From assembly GCF_014645795.1 (NCBI RefSeq), contig NZ_BMMK01000010.1, forward strand, positions 39,226 through 103,225: a stretch of DNA of 64,000 nt, in the 5' to 3' direction. Positions 25,621 to 35,460 of the stretch are shown here, piece after piece. Numbering within the stretch: the first letter of the stretch is position 1; each line of letters opens with the position of its first letter. This DNA comes from Longimycelium tulufanense (GTDB lineage Bacteria; Actinomycetota; Actinomycetes; Mycobacteriales; Pseudonocardiaceae). The position numbers were made by a program, and so were the translations under genes. The notes beneath the pieces are model-generated. The model ran no database searches. It worked only from the letters and a program-made list of their open reading frames with translations, and had not been told where the DNA came from.

Positions 25621-25705
25621 ACCGGGGTCGGCATCGTCCAGCGCCGGTCGCTGCGACCTCCGCGGCTCCCAGCGTAGTCGCCGGCACGGCGGCCGGACAC
25701 ACGCC

Positions 25706-25740
25706 GCTGCCCGGCCCCGCGGAGTCCGGGGCCGGGCAGC
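25706..25740 (-). terminator. Terminator of rne
   Basis: A 14-bp perfect stem, GCTGCCCGGCCCCG (25706-25719) with CGGGGCCGGGCAGC (25727-25740), and a 7-base loop. It begins 14 bases past the rne stop. No T-tract. Confidence 0.8.
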
Positions 25741-25753
25741 AGAAATGGCGAGG

Positions 25754-28705
25754 TCAGCCTTGGTGCGCGGTGCTCGGCGGGCCGGCCGGGCGGGCAGCCG
25801 CACGCCGCCGCCGGGTCCGCGTGGTCACCGCCACGGTGGCCGGCGGCTGGTCGGGCTGGTGGGGCGTGGCCGCCACCGGCTGACCTGCCGGCTCGGTCCG
25901 GGCCGCACCCGGGGAGGGCTGCTCGTCGGCGGCCTCCGCCGGGACGTGTCCGTTCATGGCCGACTGCGCCTCCGGCCGCCCGGCCCCGGCGGAGGAGGAC
26001 ACGGGCTCGGCCGCGGGCCGCTCGGTGGCCGTGGCCTGGGCGACCTCGGCCGGCTCAGCCTCGGTGGGCGCGGTGGCCTCCGCCGCGGCCTCCTCGGCCG
26101 GGGCCGGGCTCGCGGACGCCGCCACGGCCTCACTGGCCGCGGGTTCGCTGGCCCCTTCCGGCCGCGCGGCGGACCGGGACTCGGCCGGGGCCGGCTCACC
26201 GGCGGCCGAAACCGCCTCCGCGGCCGCCGGTTCCCTGGCCTCGGGCTGCTCGGCCGCCGGTTCCCCGGTCGCCGCGGCGGGGGCCTCCGGCCGCTGCGCG
26301 CGCCGGCTGCGGCGCCGCTCCCGGCGCCGGCCCGCACGCTCGGCCGCGGGCTCGGCGGGTGCCGCCTCCGCGGCCGCCGGTTCCTCGGCCTCGGGCTGCT
26401 CGGCCGCACGCGGCTCCGGCGTGGCGGCCGCGGCCTCGGCGGCCGGTGCGGCGGGCTCGGCGCCACCCCGGCCACGGCCGCGGCGCCGGCCGTTGCCCTC
26501 GCCGCCCTTGGCCCCGCCGTTGACCTGGATCGGCTCGGTCGAGACGACCACGCCCCGGCCCCGGCAGTGCTCGCAGGTACTGCTGAACGCCTCCAGCAGC
26601 CCGGTACCCACCCGCTTGCGGGTCATCTGCACCAGACCGAGCGAGGTCACCTCGGCCACCTGGTGCCGGGTACGGTCCCGGCCCAGGCACTCGGTCAGCC
26701 GACGCAGCACCAGGTCCCGGTTGGACTCCAGCACCATGTCGATGAAGTCGATGACGATGATGCCGCCGATGTCGCGCAGCCGGAGCTGGCGGACGATCTC
26801 CTCGGCCGCCTCCAGGTTGTTGCGGGTGACGGTCTCCTCGAGGTTGCCGCCGGAACCGGTGAACTTGCCGGTGTTGACGTCGATGACCGTCATCGCCTCG
26901 GTGCGGTCGATCACCAGGTAGCCGCCGGAGGGCAGCCACACCTTGCGGTCCAGGGCCTTGGTGATCTGCTCGTCGATGCGGTGCACCGTGAACACGTCGA
27001 CGTTGTCCACGTGCCGCTTCAGCCGGGGCACCAGGTCCGGGGCCACGTGCCTGACGTAGGCCTCGATGGTGTCCCACGGCTGGCCGCCGGCCACGACCAG
27101 CTCGGAGAAGTCCTCGGTGAACAGGTCCCGCACGACCTTGATCAGCAGGTCGGGCTCCTCGTAGAGCAGCTGCGGGGCGGCCGCGTTGGGCTGGTCGGCC
27201 TTGCCCTTGATGACCTCCCACTGCGCCTGCAGCCGGCGCACGTCGCGGCCCAGTTCCTCCTCGCTGATGCCCTCGGAGGCGGTGCGGATGATGACGCCGG
27301 CGTTGTCCGGCACGACCCGCTTCAGGATGTCCTTGAGCCGCTTGCGCTCGTTGTCGGGCAGCTTGCGGCTGATCCCGGTGGCGCCGCCGCCGGGCACGTA
27401 GACCAGGAACCGGCCGGGCAGGCTGATCTGGGTGGTCAGCCGGGCGCCCTTGTGGCCGACCGGATCCTTGGTGACCTGCACCAGGATGCTGTCGCCGGTC
27501 TTGAGCGCCTGCTCGATCCGGCGGGCCTTGCCCTCCAGACCGGCGGCGTCCCAGTCGACCTCGCCGGCGTAGAGCACGGCGTTGCGGCCGCGGCCGATGT
27601 CCACGAACGCCGCCTCCATGCTGGGCAGCACGTTCTGCACCCGGCCGAGGTAGACGTTGCCGACCATGGAGCCGGTGCCGGCCGAGGTGACGAAGTGTTC
27701 GACCAGCACGCCGTCCTCGAGCACCGCGATCTGGGTCATCTCGCCGCGCTCGCGGACCACCATCGTGCGGTCCACGGCCTCCCGGCGAGCCAGGAACTCC
27801 GCCTCGCTGAGCACGGGCGCGCGGCGCCGGCCGGCCTCCCGGCCGTCCCGGCGGCGCTGCCGCTTGGCCTCCAGGCGGGTGGAGCCCTTCACGGCACGGA
27901 CCTCGTCCTCGGCGCTGGGGGTCTCCGGCCGGGCCTCGCGGACGTGCACGACGGTGGGGACACCGTCCTCCTCACGCGGGCCGACCTCCTCCTCACCGGA
28001 GCCCTTGCGGCGGCGACGCCGACGACGGCGCCGGTTGGTCGCGGCCTCCTCGGCGGATTCGGCGGCCTGTTCGGCCGGCTGCTCCTCGGCCTCGGCGGCC
28101 TGCTCACCGGCGGCGCCCTCGGTGACCTGCGCCGCCTCGGTGGCCTCGGTGGCCTCGTCCTCGGCCTGGCCGCCCCGGCCCCGACCGCGGCCGCGGCGCC
28201 CACGACGGCGACGACGGCGGCCTCCGCCGTCACCCTCGTCGATGTCGCCGGCCCCGGGCGCGGCCGGTTGCTCGGCCACCGGCTCGGCCTCCTCGGTGCG
28301 GGGCGCCGCAGGGGGCGCCTTGGTCGGGGTGGGCGGCAGGAACACCGTGGGGGGCGGGGCGAACACCGGAGTCAGGGTGCGGGCGGCCGGCTCGTAGTCG
28401 GCCTCGTCACCCACGCTGACCTCGGCCGGTGCCTGGCCGGCCTCGGCCGGCTCGGGCAGCAGGGCCTCGGCCACGCGCAGCGCGACCTCACGGGTGATGC
28501 TCGATTGGGCGCTGCGCGCCTGCTCGCCCAGCTCGGCCAGGGCGGAGAGCACCTCGCGGCTACTGGTGCCGAGCAGCTTGGCCAGCGCGTGCACCCGCAG
28601 CTTGGCCGGCAGCTCGGGGATACCGGGTGCGGCCTGCTGGCCGCCGTTCGTGGATGTGTTGGAGTGCCCGCCGGTCTTCTCGGCGGGCACGTCGTTGTTC
28701 GACAT
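25754..28705 (-). CDS. rne: Ribonuclease E/G
   Basis: Main endoribonuclease for mRNA decay and rRNA processing, 983 residues from ATG 28705 (MSNNDVPAEK) with GGAGGAG 4 nt upstream. Residues about 30-75 resemble the small IF2 N-terminal fold (KLRVHALAKLLGTSSREVL). Two arginine runs flank a Glu/Ala-rich stretch at about 165-240. The S1 domain begins near 343 (GNVYLGRVQNVLPSMEAAFVD). The DNase I-like catalytic site has VIDVNTG near 605 and IDFIDM near 650, and the zinc link is CEHC near 708. The last 250 residues are Ala/Glu/Pro-rich and probably disordered. Confidence 0.95.
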   Translation of the reverse strand: MSNNDVPAEKTGGHSNTSTNGGQQAAPGIPELPAKLRVHALAKLLGTSSREVLSALAELGEQARSAQSSITREVALRVAEALLPEPAEAGQAPAEVSVGDEADYEPAARTLTPVFAPPPTVFLPPTPTKAPPAAPRTEEAEPVAEQPAAPGAGDIDEGDGGGRRRRRRGRRGRGRGRGGQAEDEATEATEAAQVTEGAAGEQAAEAEEQPAEQAAESAEEAATNRRRRRRRRRKGSGEEEVGPREEDGVPTVVHVREARPETPSAEDEVRAVKGSTRLEAKRQRRRDGREAGRRRAPVLSEAEFLARREAVDRTMVVRERGEMTQIAVLEDGVLVEHFVTSAGTGSMVGNVYLGRVQNVLPSMEAAFVDIGRGRNAVLYAGEVDWDAAGLEGKARRIEQALKTGDSILVQVTKDPVGHKGARLTTQISLPGRFLVYVPGGGATGISRKLPDNERKRLKDILKRVVPDNAGVIIRTASEGISEEELGRDVRRLQAQWEVIKGKADQPNAAAPQLLYEEPDLLIKVVRDLFTEDFSELVVAGGQPWDTIEAYVRHVAPDLVPRLKRHVDNVDVFTVHRIDEQITKALDRKVWLPSGGYLVIDRTEAMTVIDVNTGKFTGSGGNLEETVTRNNLEAAEEIVRQLRLRDIGGIIVIDFIDMVLESNRDLVLRRLTECLGRDRTRHQVAEVTSLGLVQMTRKRVGTGLLEAFSSTCEHCRGRGVVVSTEPIQVNGGAKGGEGNGRRRGRGRGGAEPAAPAAEAAAATPEPRAAEQPEAEEPAAAEAAPAEPAAERAGRRRERRRSRRAQRPEAPAAATGEPAAEQPEAREPAAAEAVSAAGEPAPAESRSAARPEGASEPAASEAVAASASPAPAEEAAAEATAPTEAEPAEVAQATATERPAAEPVSSSAGAGRPEAQSAMNGHVPAEAADEQPSPGAARTEPAGQPVAATPHQPDQPPATVAVTTRTRRRRAAARPAGPPSTAHQG

Positions 28706-28841
28706 GCAGCTCCTCCGCCCCCGGGCGCGTCCGATGAGGACGCGGCCGCGCGGGGGCCTTCTTCGTCCAGTCTCCGCCGCTCGTCGCGACGGTAATCCTG
28801 CAAGCGCCGCCCGGTCCCCGGGCCGACATGCGTCCGGGCGC

Positions 28842-29750
28842 TCAGCCGGCGGGTCCGGCGACGACGTTCGGGCCCGGCCCCTGCTCCCCGGCCCCGGTGG
28901 CCTCCCGTTCCTGCCGGGGCTCCGGTGCGTCCGCCCCCGCGGGGGCGGGCTCCGGCGACGCCGCGCGGTCAGCGGCGAGCGGGTCTGCAAGGTCTCCACG
29001 GTCGTCGAGCCGTCCCTGCGCCATCCGGGTCGCCATCGCGGGCACCGGCGGCACGAGGCCGGCGACGACGCGGAGCGCGCTCAGCACGTCGTCGGGTCGC
29101 ACCACAGGTTGGGTCTGCCGTACGACCGCAACGAGTATCCCACACGGCGCCGCGTGCTCCGGCCAATCGGCCACCTGGGCGGTTGGCGGGGGGCAGGCCT
29201 GTTCACCGACGGTAGTCGGGTCGATCCCCTCGGTGGTGACGATCGCGGCCCGGGCGTCCATGGTGCGGCGGCCGTTCTTGGTGAGGCGTTCCACCTCGAC
29301 ACGCTCGGCAGCCATCAGCCGGGTCACGGCGTCGGCCAGTGTGTCGGGCGCCACCCCGGGCAGCTCGATCCACCAGCGGCTGGCGTCGATCTTCTCGGCC
29401 AGCGTGCCCGGCCCGGCCACGACCGTCTCGAGCACGTCCAGACCGGGTGGCAGGGCGGCGTCCAGGGCCTGCCGCAGCGGGCCCGGGTCCACCGGCCGCA
29501 CGAGGGCGATCTCGACGTACTCGGCCTCGCTGGCCACCCCGGTGGGGGCGGCGCCCACCCAGGAGACCCTGGGGTGGGGGCTGAAGCCCTGGGAGTAGGC
29601 CATGGGCACGCCGGCGCGGCGCAGCGCGCGCTCGAAGGTACGGGCGACGTCGCGGTGTGAGGTGAAACGCACCCGCCCCCGTTTGGCGTAGCGGAGTCGG
29701 ATCCGCTGTACCGGCGGGTCGGACGGGTTGGGCTGGTGTTGCCGGCTCAG
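28842..29750 (-). CDS. TIGR03936 (DUF2344) radical-SAM-associated protein
   Basis: Partner family of TIGR03960 radical SAM proteins; function unknown, possibly RNA modification. The conserved core is RYAKRGRVRFTSHRDVARTFERALRRAGVP then YSQGFSPHPR, followed by a tail rich in Ala/Pro. The family normally starts just before QRIRLRYAK. No ATG or GTG fits; CTG 29750 (reads SRQHQPNPSDPP) has AGGAG 5 nt upstream and is taken as the start. GTG 29780 is the alternative. The radical SAM gene itself is 1.9 kb away across an inserted protease gene. Confidence 0.85.
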   Translation of the reverse strand: MSRQHQPNPSDPPVQRIRLRYAKRGRVRFTSHRDVARTFERALRRAGVPMAYSQGFSPHPRVSWVGAAPTGVASEAEYVEIALVRPVDPGPLRQALDAALPPGLDVLETVVAGPGTLAEKIDASRWWIELPGVAPDTLADAVTRLMAAERVEVERLTKNGRRTMDARAAIVTTEGIDPTTVGEQACPPPTAQVADWPEHAAPCGILVAVVRQTQPVVRPDDVLSALRVVAGLVPPVPAMATRMAQGRLDDRGDLADPLAADRAASPEPAPAGADAPEPRQEREATGAGEQGPGPNVVAGPAG

Positions 29751-30004
29751 GGCTACTCCTGTGTCAGTGCGGGTCACCCGCACCCGGTCGGCGACCACGA
29801 GCGCTGCCGCCCTCGGCCGACAGACGGCGATCGCTGCGGCCTCCTCCTCCATCTGGCGGGTTCTTTCTGTCCACCAGGACGGTACCTCCTTGCTGCCGCG
29901 CCCCCGGGTGGCTTGTTCGGCCCGAGCGGGCGGGGTTACCGTCCGGCAGATCGGTCCCCGGGGTCACCCCGAAGCCCCGGCCCGTCGACTGTTGGAGGTC
30001 CCCC

Positions 30005-31477
30005 GTGCCTCTGGCCCGCCGTGCACGGGCTGCCGTGGCGAGCGCGACGTTGCTCGCCGCGGGGTGGTTGGTCGCGCCGGTTGCGGCCGCGCAGCCCGGT
30101 GAGTCGACCAGCGCGCAGCAGTCACCGGACCCGGCGGCGTGCACCGATTCCGAGGAATCGCTGCGATACGTGGTGTTGTTCGCGCGGGGCACCTCGGCCG
30201 AGGCCGCCACGGCGGAGGTCACGGCGAACTGCGGCGAGGTCACCGCCTACTACCCGCGGATCGGGGTGGCGGTGGCGACCTCGACGGACCAGCGCTTCGG
30301 CGACCGGTTCGGGCCGGAGCGCGCGTTCAGCGCCCAGCGCGAGGTGGCGTCGCGCAAGGAGTCCGCGCTGGCGCGGCGGCACGGCGAGATCCGGGCGACG
30401 CCGCCGCGGATGGGCCCGCCCGCCCTCGGGCTGGACACCGGTTCCCGGCAGGGCGAGCAGTGGAACATGGCAATGATCGGGGCGGACCGGGCGCGGACCC
30501 TGCAGGCCGGAAGCCGCGACGTCGTGGTTGGCGTGCTGGATTCCGGGATCGACGCGACCCACCCGGACCTGGCACCGGCACTGGACCCGTCGTTGTCGGC
30601 GGGCTGTTTGAGCGGTCGTGCGGATCCGCGGCCGCAGGCGTGGGCACCGACCACGTCGGCGCACGGCACGCACGTGGCGGGCATCGTGGCGGCGGCCGAC
30701 GACGGCAAGGGCATCACCGGTGTGGCGCCGGGTGTGCGGCTGGCGTCGGTGAAGGTGGTCGACGACGACGGCTACATCTTCCCGGAGTACGCGGTGTGCG
30801 GCTTCATGTGGGCCGCCGAGCACGGTTTCCGGATTACCAACAACAGCTACTTCGTGGACCCGTGGATGCTGACCTGCCGCGGTCGCCCCGGGGAGCGCGT
30901 GGTGTACGAGGCGGTGCGACGTGCCGTGGAGTACGCCTCCCGGCGCGGGGTGCTGGTGGTGGCCGCGACCGGCAATGCCGGGGTAGACCTGGCGCAGCCG
31001 GGTGGGGTCGCCGACGAGTCCGGGCGGCGGGTCGGCGCGTACTGTGACGTACTTCCGGCCGAGGTGCGTGGGGTCGTGGCGGTGTCGTCGGTGGGCAAGG
31101 ACCGGTTGAAGTCCGACTTCAGTTCCTACGGCTTGGGTGTGGTGCGGCTGGCGGGGCCGGGTGGCGAGGTCCGGGACAAGGTGTCGACCGGGTGTGTGCT
31201 GTCGACGGTGCCCGGTGGCTACGGCTACTCGTGCGGGACGTCGATGGCGGCCCCGCATGTGGCCGGTGTCGCGGCCCTGCTGGCGTCGGCCCGGCCGTGG
31301 CTGTCGGCGCCGGCGTTGTCCCGGGAGCTGGGGCGGCAGGCGGATTCGTTGGCGTGCCCGGACGACTACGACCTCAACGGTGACGGCGCCCAGGACGGGT
31401 TCTGCCGGGGATCCACCACCTACAACGGCTTCTACGGCCACGGCCTGGTCAACGCGGCGGCAGCGGCGTCTCGCTGA
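30005..31477 (+). CDS. Secreted subtilisin-like (S8) serine protease
   Basis: Exported subtilase of 490 residues. Sec signal peptide (LLAAGWLVAPVAAAQ), then a propeptide-like region that includes YYPRIGVAV. The triad is Asp in VLDSGID near 180, His in HGTHVAG near 221 and Ser in GTSMAAPH near 413. Several cysteines in the catalytic half suggest disulfides. A C-terminal DYDLNGDGAQDG loop looks calcium-binding. GTG 30005 has GGAGG 6 nt upstream. Sits between the two halves of the TIGR03960/TIGR03936 pair on the opposite strand. No membrane anchor, unlike mycosins. Confidence 0.93.
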   Translation: MPLARRARAAVASATLLAAGWLVAPVAAAQPGESTSAQQSPDPAACTDSEESLRYVVLFARGTSAEAATAEVTANCGEVTAYYPRIGVAVATSTDQRFGDRFGPERAFSAQREVASRKESALARRHGEIRATPPRMGPPALGLDTGSRQGEQWNMAMIGADRARTLQAGSRDVVVGVLDSGIDATHPDLAPALDPSLSAGCLSGRADPRPQAWAPTTSAHGTHVAGIVAAADDGKGITGVAPGVRLASVKVVDDDGYIFPEYAVCGFMWAAEHGFRITNNSYFVDPWMLTCRGRPGERVVYEAVRRAVEYASRRGVLVVAATGNAGVDLAQPGGVADESGRRVGAYCDVLPAEVRGVVAVSSVGKDRLKSDFSSYGLGVVRLAGPGGEVRDKVSTGCVLSTVPGGYGYSCGTSMAAPHVAGVAALLASARPWLSAPALSRELGRQADSLACPDDYDLNGDGAQDGFCRGSTTYNGFYGHGLVNAAAAASR

Positions 31478-31498
31478 GCGGTGTACCGCAGGGCTCGT

Positions 31499-31547
31499 GA
31501 CACGGCCCGTCGTGACGCTCGATGACCGTCACATTGGTGTCGTTTTT
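31499..31547 (+). terminator. Terminator of the S8 protease gene
   Basis: Two stacked stems, GACAC/GTGTC (31499-31503, 31537-31541) and GTGACG/CGTCAC (31512-31517, 31527-31532), then GTTTTTCTTG. It lies in the convergent gap with the radical SAM gene. Confidence 0.65.
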
Positions 31548-31630
31548 CTTGTTGTTCACGGCGATTCCGCCACCCTGTGGACGAATGCCTTGGCAGGCCG
31601 TGAAGTTCGGGCGCGCCGAGGCCGGCAGCC

Positions 31631-33595
31631 TCAGCTTCGGGTCAGGGCCGGGTTGCGCACCGGGGTTCCCTTGCCCACCGGGCTGATGGGCAGCAGCTTC
31701 CGGCCGGTCGGCCCGACCTGGATGTCGGTACCCATGGCCGGACAGACACCGCAGTCGAAGCACGGGGTCCACCGGCAGTCGTCCTGCTCACGTTCGTCGA
31801 GCGCGTCCTGCCAGTCGGCCCACAGCCATTCCTTGTCCAGCCCGGAGTCGAGGTGGTCCCAGGGCAGCACCTCGGTCTCGTCGCGCTCGCGGGTGGTGAA
31901 CCAGTCCAGGCTCACCCCGAGCGGTTCCAGCTCGGTGGCGCCGGCGTCGACCCAGCGCTGGTACGAGAAGTGCTCGTGCCAGCCGTCGAATCGGCCGCCC
32001 TCGCGCCAAACCCGCTCGATGACGAGGCCGATCCGCCGGTCTCCACGGGAGAGCAGGCCCTCGATCAGGCTGGGTTTGCCGTCGTGGTACCGCATGCCGA
32101 TGTTGCGGCCGAGGCCGCGGTCGGAGTTGACCGCCGCGCGCAGCTTGCGCAGCCGGCTGTCGACCGTGTCCGGGTCGCACTGGCCGGCCCACTGGAACGG
32201 CGTGTGCGGTTTGGGCACGAAAGCACCGATGGAGATGGTGCAGCGGATGTCCTTGCGTCCGGACGCTTCGCGACCGGCGCGGATGACTTCCTGCGCCATG
32301 CGCGCGATCTGCAGCACGTCCTCGTCGGTCTCGGTGGGCAGACCGCACATGAAGTACAGCTTCACCTGCCGCCAGCCGCTGGCGTAGGCGGTGGTGACGG
32401 TGCGGATGAGGTCGTCCTCCGACACCATCTTGTTGATGACGCGGCGGATGCGCTCGCTGCCGCCCTCCGGGGCGAAGGTCAGGCCGGAGCGGCGGCCGTT
32501 GCGGGACAGCTCGTTGGCCAGGTCGACGTTGAACGCGTCGACCCGGGTGCTGGGCAGGCTCAGGCCGGTGTTGGTGCCCTCGTAGCGGTCGGCCAGTCCC
32601 TTGGTGAGCTCGGCGATCTCGGAGTGGTCGGCCGAGCTGAGCGAGAGCAGCCCGACCTCCTCGAAGCCGGTGGTCTCCAGGCCGCGCTGCACCATCTCGC
32701 CGATGCCCTCGATGGAGCGCTCGCGCACGGGCCGGGTGATCATGCCGGCCTGGCAGAAGCGGCAACCGCGGGTGCAGCCGCGGAAAATCTCCACGCTGGC
32801 GCGCTCGTGCACGCTCTCGGCCAGCGGCACCAACGGTTTCTTCGGGTACGGCCAGGCGTCCAGGTCCATGGTGGTGCGCTTGAACACGCGGAACGGGACC
32901 CGGTCCCGGTTGGGTGCCACGCGCTGGATACGGCCGTCGGGCAGGTACTCGACGTCGTAGAACCGGGGCACGTAGACGCCACCGGTCTCGGCGAGCCGCA
33001 GCAGCAGTTCCTCGCGGCCACCCGGGCGACCGTCGTCCTTCCAGCGGCGGACGATGTCGGTGATCTCCAGCACCGCCTCCTCACCGTCGCCGAGCACGGC
33101 GGCGTCGAGGAAGTCGGCGATGGGCTCGGGGTTGAACGCCGCGTGGCCGCCGGCGACGACGACCGGGTGGTCCTCGGTGCGGTCGGCCGCGTGCAGCGGG
33201 ATGCCGGCGAGGTCCAGCGCGGTGAGCAGGTTGGTGTAGCCGAGCTCGGTGGCGAAGCTCACGCCGAGCAGGTCGAAGGCGCCGACCGGGCGGTGCGAGT
33301 CGACGGTGAACTGGGGCACACCGTGCTGGCGCATCAGCTGCTCGAGGTCCGGCCACACCGAGTAGGTGCGCTCGGCCAGCACGTCGGGCAGCTCGTTGAG
33401 GATCTCGTAGAGGATCATCACGCCCTGGTTGGGCAGGCCGACCTCGTAGGCGTCCGGGTACATCAGGCACCAGCGGACCGCTGCGGCGTCCCAGTCCTTG
33501 GTGGTGGCGTTGAGTTCCCCACCGACGTACTGGACCGGCTTGGAGACGCGCGGCAGCAGCGGCTCGAGTTGGGGGAAGACTGACTCCACGCTCAC
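31631..33595 (-). CDS. TIGR03960 family B12-binding/radical SAM protein
   Basis: Predicted radical SAM enzyme of 654 residues. The N-terminal third resembles a cobalamin-binding-like domain (MYPDAYEVGLPNQG, VVVAGGHAAFNPEPIADF, LGDGEEAVLE). The 4Fe-4S cluster motif is GCTRGCRFCQAG (CxxxCxxC). A C-terminal CFDCGVCP gives more cysteines. The reaction is unknown. GTG 33595 (MSVESVFPQLEPLLPRV) fits homologues; GTG 33589 is two codons later. Pairs functionally with the TIGR03936 gene to its left. Confidence 0.92.
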   Translation of the reverse strand: MSVESVFPQLEPLLPRVSKPVQYVGGELNATTKDWDAAAVRWCLMYPDAYEVGLPNQGVMILYEILNELPDVLAERTYSVWPDLEQLMRQHGVPQFTVDSHRPVGAFDLLGVSFATELGYTNLLTALDLAGIPLHAADRTEDHPVVVAGGHAAFNPEPIADFLDAAVLGDGEEAVLEITDIVRRWKDDGRPGGREELLLRLAETGGVYVPRFYDVEYLPDGRIQRVAPNRDRVPFRVFKRTTMDLDAWPYPKKPLVPLAESVHERASVEIFRGCTRGCRFCQAGMITRPVRERSIEGIGEMVQRGLETTGFEEVGLLSLSSADHSEIAELTKGLADRYEGTNTGLSLPSTRVDAFNVDLANELSRNGRRSGLTFAPEGGSERIRRVINKMVSEDDLIRTVTTAYASGWRQVKLYFMCGLPTETDEDVLQIARMAQEVIRAGREASGRKDIRCTISIGAFVPKPHTPFQWAGQCDPDTVDSRLRKLRAAVNSDRGLGRNIGMRYHDGKPSLIEGLLSRGDRRIGLVIERVWREGGRFDGWHEHFSYQRWVDAGATELEPLGVSLDWFTTRERDETEVLPWDHLDSGLDKEWLWADWQDALDEREQDDCRWTPCFDCGVCPAMGTDIQVGPTGRKLLPISPVGKGTPVRNPALTRS

Positions 33596-33657
33596 GACGG
33601 TCCAGGGTAACGGCTCGGTCGGGGGGACGTTGTCGACACAGCCCGCCGGCACCGTCC

Positions 33658-34509
33658 TCAGCGCAGGAGCAGCCGGCCGAGGCGGCGGGACGCCACGATG
33701 ACGCCCACCGCGGCGAGGACGGCGAAGTAGGCGACGTGGCCGAGCAGGCCCCAGTGCACCACGCCGGTGGTGAGCCCACGCATCAGCTCGACCGCGTGGT
33801 AGAGCGGGAACACCTCGACGAGGATCTGGAGCGGGCGCGGGTAGACGCCCAGCGGGAAGAACGTCGTGGAGAACAGGAACATCGGCAGGATGGCGAGTTG
33901 GACCAGGTCGAAGTCCTGCCATGAGCGCATGAAGGTCGTGGCGGCCATGCCCACCGCGGCGAAGGCGAACGCCACGAGCAACGCGGCCGGGAGGGCGAGC
34001 AGCGCCCACGGGGAGCCGATCAGGCCCATGCCGAGCATGACGGTGAGGAAGCCGCTGGCGTAGAGGCCGCCGCGGAGCAGGGACCACCCGATCTCGCCGA
34101 CGGCGATGTCGACGGGGCCGAGCGGTGTGGCCAGCATCGCGTCGTAGAGCTTGGCGTACTTGAACTTGAAGAAGATGTTGAAGGTGGCGTCGTAGACCGC
34201 GCCGTTCATCGCGGAGGCCGCGAGCAGGCCGGGGGCGACGAACTCGGCGTAGGTGAGGGGGGCGCCGCCGGGACCGGCGACCCCGCCGACGAGGGTGCCC
34301 AGGCCGTGGCCGAGGGCGAGCAGGAAGAACAGCGGCTCGAAGAAGCCGGACACGATGGCCATCCAGCCGCGCCGGTTGACCAGCACGGAGCGCTCGAGCA
34401 GCGCGTGGGCGCGGCCGGCGTAGAGCGCGGGCGGGAGGATGCGGGGCAGCAGCCCGCGCCGGCCCCGTGGGGGCCCGGTGGTCGACGGGGTGAGCAGCTC
34501 CTGCGCCAT
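33658..34509 (-). CDS. ABC-2 type exporter permease (second)
   Basis: Integral membrane subunit of 283 residues with six hydrophobic helices and the ABC-2 pattern ending in FFPLGVYPRPLQILVEVFPLYHAVELMRG, as in NodJ/DrrB exporters. ATG 34509 (MAQELLTPS) gives the family length. It follows the first permease by 11 bases. The two permeases are homologous but diverged, so a heterodimer is likely. Confidence 0.9.
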   Translation of the reverse strand: MAQELLTPSTTGPPRGRRGLLPRILPPALYAGRAHALLERSVLVNRRGWMAIVSGFFEPLFFLLALGHGLGTLVGGVAGPGGAPLTYAEFVAPGLLAASAMNGAVYDATFNIFFKFKYAKLYDAMLATPLGPVDIAVGEIGWSLLRGGLYASGFLTVMLGMGLIGSPWALLALPAALLVAFAFAAVGMAATTFMRSWQDFDLVQLAILPMFLFSTTFFPLGVYPRPLQILVEVFPLYHAVELMRGLTTGVVHWGLLGHVAYFAVLAAVGVIVASRRLGRLLLR

Positions 34510-34520
34510 GCGCCTTCCTC

Positions 34521-35360
34521 TCACGAGGCCAGCCGGCGGTCGAACATGCGGCGGGTGAGCAGCACGCCGGCCACCAGCAGGGCCAGCAGGTACGCGACGT
34601 GTCCCAGGGCGGGCAGCGGGTCGAGGCCGCCGAGGGTGACGCCGCGGGCAAGTTCGTTGCCGTGCCAGAGCGGGGTGATCCAGGCCAGCGGGCGCACCCA
34701 GGCCGGCAGCTGCTCGATCGGGAAGAAGGTGCCGGCGAACAACATCATCGGCATCACGATGAAGCGGAAGACCACGCTGAACTGCTGGCCCTCGGTGTCC
34801 AGGGTGGCCGAGTAGGCGGCGAGCGGGGCGCCGAAGGCCATCCCGGTGAGCACGGCGACGGGCAGCGCGAGGATGGCTCCCGGGCTGGCCACCGCGCCGA
34901 GCAGGGCGGCGATGACGAGGTAGACCAGGGCGGAGAGCCCGATGCGCAGGGTGACCCACAGCAGGTGGCCGTCGGCGACCTGGGCCGGGGAGACCGGGGT
35001 GGAGGCGACGGCCCAGTAGTTCTTCTGCCAGCGGAAGCCGGAGAGCACGGGGTAGGTGACCTCGCCGGTGGCGTTCTGGATCGCGGTGGCCACCATCACC
35101 GCGGGGGCGATGTACTGCAGGTAGCCCACGCCGCCGATGGCGCCGGCCGCGCGGCCGCCCGCGTCGACGAAGGTGCCCAGGCCGAGCCCCATGGCGACCA
35201 GGTAGAGCAGGGGCAGCAACATGCTGGAGAAGGCCGAGGACCGCCAGTTGCGGCGGTACCAGACCCACATGGACTCGACGAAGAGCCAGATGGCGCGCAG
35301 GTGGCCGGGCACGTGCCCGGCCGGGGTGCCCGTCGTGGTCGCGGAGGTGTCGACGGCCAT
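34521..35360 (-). CDS. ABC-2 type exporter permease (first)
   Basis: A 279-residue membrane protein with six helices. FRFIVMPMMLFAGTFFPIEQLPAWVRPLAWITPLWHGNELARG is the ABC-2 signature region. Lies between the ATPase gene and the second permease on the same strand. Substrate not evident; DrrAB-like systems export drugs or lipids. Confidence 0.91.
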   Translation of the reverse strand: MAVDTSATTTGTPAGHVPGHLRAIWLFVESMWVWYRRNWRSSAFSSMLLPLLYLVAMGLGLGTFVDAGGRAAGAIGGVGYLQYIAPAVMVATAIQNATGEVTYPVLSGFRWQKNYWAVASTPVSPAQVADGHLLWVTLRIGLSALVYLVIAALLGAVASPGAILALPVAVLTGMAFGAPLAAYSATLDTEGQQFSVVFRFIVMPMMLFAGTFFPIEQLPAWVRPLAWITPLWHGNELARGVTLGGLDPLPALGHVAYLLALLVAGVLLTRRMFDRRLAS

Positions 35361-35460
35361 CTCACGGCTCCCCGGGTCGGGAGGAACGCCGGCCAGGCGT
35401 CGCTGGCCGTGGGTTCTGTCGTGTCGCGCCGAAGCCTCGGCTGTCCATGCCCACCTCCGC

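Noticed and set aside
25745-28795. 1016-codon plus-strand frame over rne
   Set aside because: Gly/Arg/Leu-rich mirror of the rne low-complexity regions.
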